From the NCBI GenBank assembly GCA_002499405.1, contig DALH01000028.1, positions 1-7,986 on the forward strand: DNA of 7,986 nt, written 5' to 3'. The position numbers were made by a program, and so were the translations under genes. The notes below the pieces were generated by a model, which worked only from the letters and a program-made list of their open reading frames with translations, searched no databases and had not been told where the DNA came from. This DNA is from Candidatus Micrarchaeota archaeon UBA95 (GTDB taxonomy: Archaea > Micrarchaeota > Micrarchaeia > Norongarragalinales > Norongarragalinaceae). How positions within the stretch are numbered: position 1 is the stretch's first letter; each line of letters starts with the position of its first letter. Positions 5,257-7,986 of the stretch are shown here, in pieces.

Positions 5257-5894
5257 TCAACCTTGTGGTACTCAAATTCAACGTCAATGTTTGCCGAGCC
5301 GTACGTAATGGTTTTACTGCCCTTGATTGCTTCCCTTCCCTCGGCGTCCACCGCCGGGTAATCAAACTCGCCGTCAAGGAAGTCAACGTCGTTCAAATCG
5401 TCAATCATGCATCCGCCGGTCTCAGCAGACGTCTGGGTTTCGCCGAACGAGAGCATGAGCGCGAAGTTAACCCAGTCGTTTTCGCGCTCGCCAAGGTTCA
5501 AGCTCGCCTCCTGCAAGTCGAATTTCAGTAGTCGCGGCTTGTCGTCGTCGGGGACCTCGTAGTACTCCTTGTAATAAGAGCCCGAGCCGGTGCGCGACAT
5601 GCGCGTTTCAGGCATTCCCTCAACCATGGGGGGCAGGTAACTGGATTCCGAGTAACTGCAAGTCGCCGTTTCGGTGAGTACCACGAAAGCGTCCAAGTCG
5701 GAGTCGTAGTAGGCGTCGTCCTGCATCGTGAGCGTGATGTCGTAACTCTTCTCAATTCCGCCGCCGTAAACGCGGGCTTTTGCCCAACCCGACCACAAGG
5801 CGCGCGCGCCTTGGCTGCCTTCTTCGGCGGGCGCCGGCGCGGTGCAGCCGAACAACAGCAATGCGGATAAGAGTATTACAAGTAATTTCTTCAT
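5253..5894 (-). CDS. Secreted lipoprotein of unknown function
   Basis: The 213-residue product begins MKKLLVILLSALLLFGC, a lipoprotein signal peptide with lipobox LFGC and C17 as the expected modified residue. A Pro/Ala/Glu tether follows. The mature part is acidic and beta-rich, with Tyr/Ser stretches (YYDSDLDAF, SYSESSYLP, SGSYYKEYYEVPDDD), and holds only two more Cys, C79 and C162, which could form a disulfide. I do not recognise the domain. The frame is open a further 12 codons upstream, but ATG 5894 is preceded at good spacing by GGTGGA (5901-5906) and puts the signal peptide at the N-terminus. It is the first gene of the operon with the OB/HD and HEPN-like genes, joined to the next by a GTGA overlap, an odd pairing of a surface protein with cytoplasmic nucleases. 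Confidence 0.8.
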   Translation of the reverse strand: MKKLLVILLSALLLFGCTAPAPAEEGSQGARALWSGWAKARVYGGGIEKSYDITLTMQDDAYYDSDLDAFVVLTETATCSYSESSYLPPMVEGMPETRMSRTGSGSYYKEYYEVPDDDKPRLLKFDLQEASLNLGERENDWVNFALMLSFGETQTSAETGGCMIDDLNDVDFLDGEFDYPAVDAEGREAIKGSKTITYGSANIDVEFEYHKVE

Positions 5895-5928
5895 TTTGAC
5901 TCCACCCGTTAAAACAACGCCGGAAACC

Positions 5929-5936
5929 AATAAAAA
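5929..5936 (-). promoter_or_regulatory. TATA-like box for the lipoprotein operon
   Basis: On the minus strand TTTTTATT lies about 38 bp before ATG 5894. A start near 5906 would give a leader of about a dozen bases carrying GGTGGA. It is the best AT-rich element upstream. Confidence 0.4.
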
Positions 5937-5965
5937 CGCGCGCTCAAAGCAAAGGGGGAAGGGGT

Positions 5966-6088
5966 TTAAGGGGAGGTGGTCTTGTTCTGCTCAACGTCCG
6001 TGTTGAACTTCTTGTTGTGGATATCGGTGTAAACCTTCCAGACCGTTAACACAAGTATGCCCGCAACGAGCAAGTCAAAGGATTCCAC
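5966..6088 (-). CDS. 40-residue single-helix membrane protein
   Basis: A short frame starts at GTG 6088 and ends in TAA at 5966-5968. It encodes one hydrophobic helix, roughly 5-20 (DLLVAGILVLTVWKVY), then a polar, charged tail (TDIHNKKFNTDVEQNKTTSP). A TATA-like element at 6119-6128 puts the transcription start about ten bases before the GTG, which is what a real small gene in this genome looks like. The preceding bases include GGGTAAATA, a weak ribosome site. It sits between the lipoprotein and DUF378 genes, on the same strand as the other small membrane genes. No family was recognised; it might be a membrane-bound regulator or small subunit, but nothing shows that. Confidence 0.55.
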   Translation of the reverse strand: MESFDLLVAGILVLTVWKVYTDIHNKKFNTDVEQNKTTSP

Positions 6089-6118
6089 TATTTACCCAGC
6101 AAATAGCACGAATCAAGG

Positions 6119-6128
6119 GAATAAAGAT
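6119..6128 (-). promoter_or_regulatory. TATA-like box for the 40-residue membrane protein
   Basis: On the minus strand ATCTTTATTC is centred about 36 bp before GTG 6088, predicting a start near 6098 and a ten-base leader. Confidence 0.45.
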
Positions 6129-6138
6129 TTTTCGGTTG

Positions 6139-6181
6139 TTTCCTGAAATTAGGAAAGGGAGGGGTTTTGTTGTAAACCCCT
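6139..6181. terminator. Two tandem perfect hairpins after the DUF378 gene
   Basis: TTTCCT (6139-6144) and AGGAAA (6151-6156) form one perfect inverted repeat with a six-base loop. AGGGGTTT (6160-6167) and AAACCCCT (6174-6181) form a second with eight-base arms and a six-base loop. They fill the gap between the DUF378 stop and the next TATA box. A minus-strand T5 (6183-6187) precedes the second hairpin. They may end the DUF378 transcript or shield its 3' end. Confidence 0.4.
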
Positions 6182-6193
6182 GAAAAACCATCC

Positions 6194-6391
6194 TCATTTG
6201 TTGGCGAACAAGTTGTACAGCATGTACAACGCGGACAAGCCGACGAGTGCATACACCGCGGTGTTCAAAGGCGGGATTCCGCCCACCAGCGTTTCAACCA
6301 GGTTCATGTTCGCGAGGCCGACCAAACCCCAGTTCAAACCGCCGATTATCACGAGGATTTCGGCGATCCAGTCCAAAGCGCTTTTCTTCAA
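6194..6391 (-). CDS. DUF378-family small membrane protein
   Basis: The 65-residue product matches DUF378 (COG2155-like) proteins of unknown function. It has two membrane helices, about 9-27 (IAEILVIIGGLNWGLVGLA) and 43-62 (NTAVYALVGLSALYMLYNLF), with the family signature GGLNWGLVGL at 17-26. Full length is normal for the family. The start must be the TTG at 6391: the only in-frame codons upstream are AAT and AGC before a TGA. GGGGTGA (6398-6404) lies six bases before it. A TATA-like box at 6442-6450 gives a leader of about 29 bases, longer than most here, and that leader carries a perfect hairpin abutting the Shine-Dalgarno. It is one of four neighbouring small membrane genes on this strand. 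Confidence 0.85.
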   Translation of the reverse strand: MKKSALDWIAEILVIIGGLNWGLVGLANMNLVETLVGGIPPLNTAVYALVGLSALYMLYNLFANK

Positions 6392-6402
6392 ATTGCTTCA
6401 CC

Positions 6403-6423
6403 CCGGTGGGTTGACGCCACCGG
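6403..6423 (-). promoter_or_regulatory. Perfect hairpin in the DUF378 leader, touching the Shine-Dalgarno
   Basis: CCGGTGG and CCACCGG are perfect seven-base arms separated by seven bases. In the minus-strand RNA the 3' arm ends in GG, which are also the first bases of GGGGTGA. Folding would hold part of the ribosome site. It could act as translational control, or as a protein-binding site just downstream of the predicted transcription start. Confidence 0.45.
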
Positions 6424-6441
6424 ATTCAACACTGGACACGG

Positions 6442-6450
6442 CTTTAAAAC
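6442..6450 (-). promoter_or_regulatory. TATA-like box for the DUF378 gene
   Basis: On the minus strand GTTTTAAAG predicts a transcription start near 6420, at the 5' arm of the leader hairpin. Confidence 0.5.
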
Positions 6451-6487
6451 CGTTCTTCAATCCGTTGATTGACGAAAAATAGGGGGT

Positions 6488-6706
6488 TCACTTGAATTTG
6501 TCGGGCGCGGCTTTCGCGTCGTATTGCACGCCGTTCAAGAACCCGACTCTCAGGACGAGGATGATTGCGACCGCGCCAAGTATGCCCACGCTTATTCCGA
6601 AGCCGAGCACCGACAAAATGAATGCGAGCACGAGGATTTGAATGAACAAACCCATGTACTTCCACTCGGTTTGCTCGCGTTCTTCGCGGTCAACGGTTTT
6701 AACCAT
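6488..6706 (-). CDS. Small two-helix membrane protein, unknown function
   Basis: This 72-residue protein has a charged N-terminus (MVKTVDREEREQTEWKY), two closely spaced hydrophobic helices at about 18-35 and 37-54 joined by a short Gly-rich turn (GFGISVG), and a short basic tail (DAKAAPDKFK). No family was recognised. The ATG at 6706 sits almost exactly 26 bp from the centre of a TATA-like box, so the transcript should be leaderless, and there is indeed no Shine-Dalgarno. It has its own promoter and lies between the DUF378 and Cys-rich genes on the same strand. The gene call is supported by the promoter fit and the coherent hydrophobic pattern. Confidence 0.75.
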   Translation of the reverse strand: MVKTVDREEREQTEWKYMGLFIQILVLAFILSVLGFGISVGILGAVAIILVLRVGFLNGVQYDAKAAPDKFK

Positions 6707-6725
6707 AAAAGCTTGGCGCCGTCTG

Positions 6726-6735
6726 AATTTAAAAT
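6726..6735 (-). promoter_or_regulatory. TATA box giving a leaderless transcript for the two-helix protein
   Basis: On the minus strand ATTTTAAATT is centred about 25 bp before ATG 6706, placing the transcription start on the start codon. Confidence 0.55.
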
Positions 6736-6768
6736 CATTGCTTTAGTGTTTCAGGGGCCCGCCGCAAT

Positions 6769-7218
6769 TCAGACCCCGCAAATCGTCTTGATTATGGAGC
6801 CATCCGCAGCAACCGTGAACACTTCTTCGTTGCCTTCGGCGTCCTCGGCGAAAACGTTGTAGAACGCTTCATTCAACTTGACGGCGTTCTTGACGGTCAA
6901 GCCGCCACGCGATTCAAGGTAGTCCCCCACCGCGTAACGCGCCTCTGCCTCGCTCAAAACGAATCCGTCGCCCTCGTATAGCGCGGGCCCAGGGTAACCC
7001 TCAAAACACCAGCACGAGTCCACCATGCACTTGAACAAGGCGCATGGGTCGTGGCGGTGTTCCTCGCAGTGAGCCGGTATTTCCGCCGTATCCAAACCAT
7101 TCAGCGAACTCAAGTCGTCTTCGCCTAGGTTATTGGTCCACACCCAGGTTTTTACGAGCCATAACGAGGCAACGACCACTAACACTACTCCCAAAACCAG
7201 CAACCCGTTGACTTTCAC
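6769..7218 (-). CDS. Membrane-anchored Cys-rich protein with PepSY-like C-terminus
   Basis: The 149-residue product starts MKVNGLLVLGVVLVVVASLW, one membrane helix at about 5-22 with no lipobox, so it is probably tethered with the rest outside. Residues 50-71 carry clustered Cys/His: H50, C51, H54, H56, C59, C64, C69 and C71, and a lone C147 lies near the end. This suggests metal binding or disulfides. Residues about 88-146 (LSEAEARYAVGDYLESRGGL to VFTVAADGSIIKTICGV) have the helix-then-sheet pattern of PepSY-type domains; that match is weak. The frame extends to a TTG at 7230, but the TATA box at 7243-7248 is centred 27 bp from the GTG at 7218, making a leaderless GTG start more likely. The transcription start lies on overlapping palindromes. 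Confidence 0.75.
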   Translation of the reverse strand: MKVNGLLVLGVVLVVVASLWLVKTWVWTNNLGEDDLSSLNGLDTAEIPAHCEEHRHDPCALFKCMVDSCWCFEGYPGPALYEGDGFVLSEAEARYAVGDYLESRGGLTVKNAVKLNEAFYNVFAEDAEGNEEVFTVAADGSIIKTICGV

Positions 7219-7237
7219 GGTTGAAAGCAACCCGTGA
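7212..7237. promoter_or_regulatory. Overlapping palindromes at the start of the Cys-rich gene
   Basis: CTTTCA (7212-7217) and TGAAAG (7222-7227) are perfect arms around a four-base spacer. TCACGG (7215-7220) and CCGTGA (7232-7237) form a second pair. They cover the predicted transcription and translation start of the minus-strand gene, a position suited to a repressor or autoregulatory site. Confidence 0.35.
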
Positions 7238-7242
7238 ACTCA

Positions 7243-7248
7243 TTTAAA
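7243..7248 (-). promoter_or_regulatory. TATA box for the Cys-rich gene
   Basis: TTTAAA, within GGTTTAAATG on the minus strand, is centred 27 bp before GTG 7218 and decides the start choice there. Confidence 0.6.
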
Positions 7249-7271
7249 CCTTTTCCCGAACTTGAAAACAA

Positions 7272-7280
7272 AGAAATACT
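7272..7280 (+). promoter_or_regulatory. Weak TATA-like box for the GX2H protein gene
   Basis: AGAAATACT is centred 26 bp before ATG 7302, consistent with a leaderless start; no Shine-Dalgarno is present. It deviates more from TTTAAA than the other boxes. Confidence 0.35.
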
Positions 7281-7301
7281 CGTGCAACCCCTAAAACCGT
7301 A

Positions 7302-7986
7302 ATGAAAGTCGTCGGAGTATACCACCAAACGCGGGACTCACCCCTAGTTTTCGGCTTCATGGGCCGCAATTTAAGGAGTTTTCCGGCCACCCGCGAAGTA
7401 TCTTTCACGAACAAATTCATTGAGAGGAACTCCAAAATCGGTTTTGAACTCCCTTACACCGAAAAAGATTTCGCGGACCCCGAAGTCAAGACCTGGCTGA
7501 AAACCGCGCCCGACCTCAGATTCAACAAGGCGGTTCTCTTATACGCCAAGAGAAAGAATGCTTCCGTGGTTCACGTGGAAAATGAGGACTTGCCGCGCCT
7601 CCTCCACGACATCGTCGGCGCCACCCTGAGTTCCTCCGTTAAAAAAGACGTGGTGCCCGACAAATACGCGAAACACTTGGACATCCTCTTCTCTGAAGCC
7701 AGAAAAACGCCGGAATTCAATTTAAACGAATTCTGTTCAACTTTCCAGGTCTTCAGAAGCGTCCTCATGCACGAAAAAGCGTTGAAGGAGGGATGCCAAA
7801 CCCTGGTTATGGGCGCCAGCCACGCCCGCCACCTCCAACAACTCGGCTACGAAAACGAATACCATTACTCGCCCATTACAAGCAAGAACGTGGAAAACGC
7901 GGATTACTCAAACGAAATAACGGCGTACAAGAAATACGCGCCCGCGTTCAGGCAGGCACTCCAAAGAATAAGTAAACTGCGGGGTT
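7302..7986 (+). CDS. GX2H-motif protein, candidate TIKI/TraB-superfamily metal hydrolase (3' end cut off)
   Basis: An open frame of 228 codons begins at ATG 7302 and runs off the right edge. The N-terminus MKVVGVYH gives a first GX2H (G5-H8); IGFELP puts a Glu at 49 at the end of a predicted strand; FRSVLMHEKALKEG (151-164) has R152 in a helix; and TLVMGASHARHL (167-178) gives a second GX2H (G171-H174). Two GX2H motifs with a conserved Glu and Arg in this order are the active-site layout of the TIKI/TraB/GumN superfamily, which includes metalloproteases. No signal peptide or membrane helix is visible in this part, so it is probably cytoplasmic. The middle (50-150) is charged and has no match I recognise. 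The assignment rests on motifs only. It is divergent from the Cys-rich gene and has its own weak promoter. Confidence 0.6.
   Translation, partial: MKVVGVYHQTRDSPLVFGFMGRNLRSFPATREVSFTNKFIERNSKIGFELPYTEKDFADPEVKTWLKTAPDLRFNKAVLLYAKRKNASVVHVENEDLPRLLHDIVGATLSSSVKKDVVPDKYAKHLDILFSEARKTPEFNLNEFCSTFQVFRSVLMHEKALKEGCQTLVMGASHARHLQQLGYENEYHYSPITSKNVENADYSNEITAYKKYAPAFRQALQRISKLRG

Noticed and set aside
5895..5930. Twelve extra N-terminal codons for the lipoprotein
   Set aside because: They would displace the signal peptide from the N-terminus, and the ATG at 5894 has its own Shine-Dalgarno.
1..7986. CRISPR arrays, insertion sequences or attachment sites
   Set aside because: No regularly spaced repeats, transposase-like protein, or tRNA-linked direct repeats were seen.

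Overview
The window looks archaeal. It carries an Orc1/Cdc6 initiator and an archaeal translin/TRAX-family protein. Genes have TTTAAA-like TATA boxes about 26 bp before very short or absent leaders, several starts are GTG or TTG, and a T-run follows one gene. Compact genes, four-base overlaps and many tiny membrane proteins fit a small-genome archaeon, possibly of the DPANN group, but the sequence alone does not settle the lineage. No rRNA, recognisable tRNA, CRISPR array or transposase was seen, and no stretch of 300 bases lacks a gene.

Layout. Bases 1-446 (minus, C-terminus cut off): a translin-family RNA-binding protein or RNase with all four TRAX-type metal-binding acidic residues. Divergent from it, 549-1763 encodes Orc1/Cdc6, directly abutted by a CPA-type cation/proton antiporter (1764-2933) that lacks the usual transport Asp. 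Bases 2934-3144 are intergenic: a 110-bp GC-rich, hairpin-rich block between two T-runs, with a direct repeat resembling archaeal origin recognition boxes, then an AT-rich stretch. This is a candidate replication origin or structured RNA. Bases 3145-3788 hold a two-gene module, a winged-helix putative antitoxin and a RelE/ParE-type toxin, behind a palindrome that overlaps the transcription start.

Converging on that module is a minus-strand operon read 5894 to 3815: a lipoprotein, a YhaM-like OB-fold/HD exoribonuclease, and a small HEPN-like protein with an RNxxxH motif. Each junction is a GTGA overlap. With the translin and RelE-type genes, RNA-cleaving folds are unusually dense here, though they sit in separate transcription units.

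Bases 5966-7218 (minus) hold four small membrane genes, each with its own TATA-like box: a 40-residue single-helix protein, a DUF378 protein, a two-helix protein, and a membrane-anchored Cys-rich protein with a PepSY-like tail. Hairpins and palindromes lie in their leaders and spacers. Divergent from the last, 7302 to the window end encodes a protein with two GX2H motifs and a Glu and Arg arranged as in the TIKI/TraB superfamily; its 3' end is missing.
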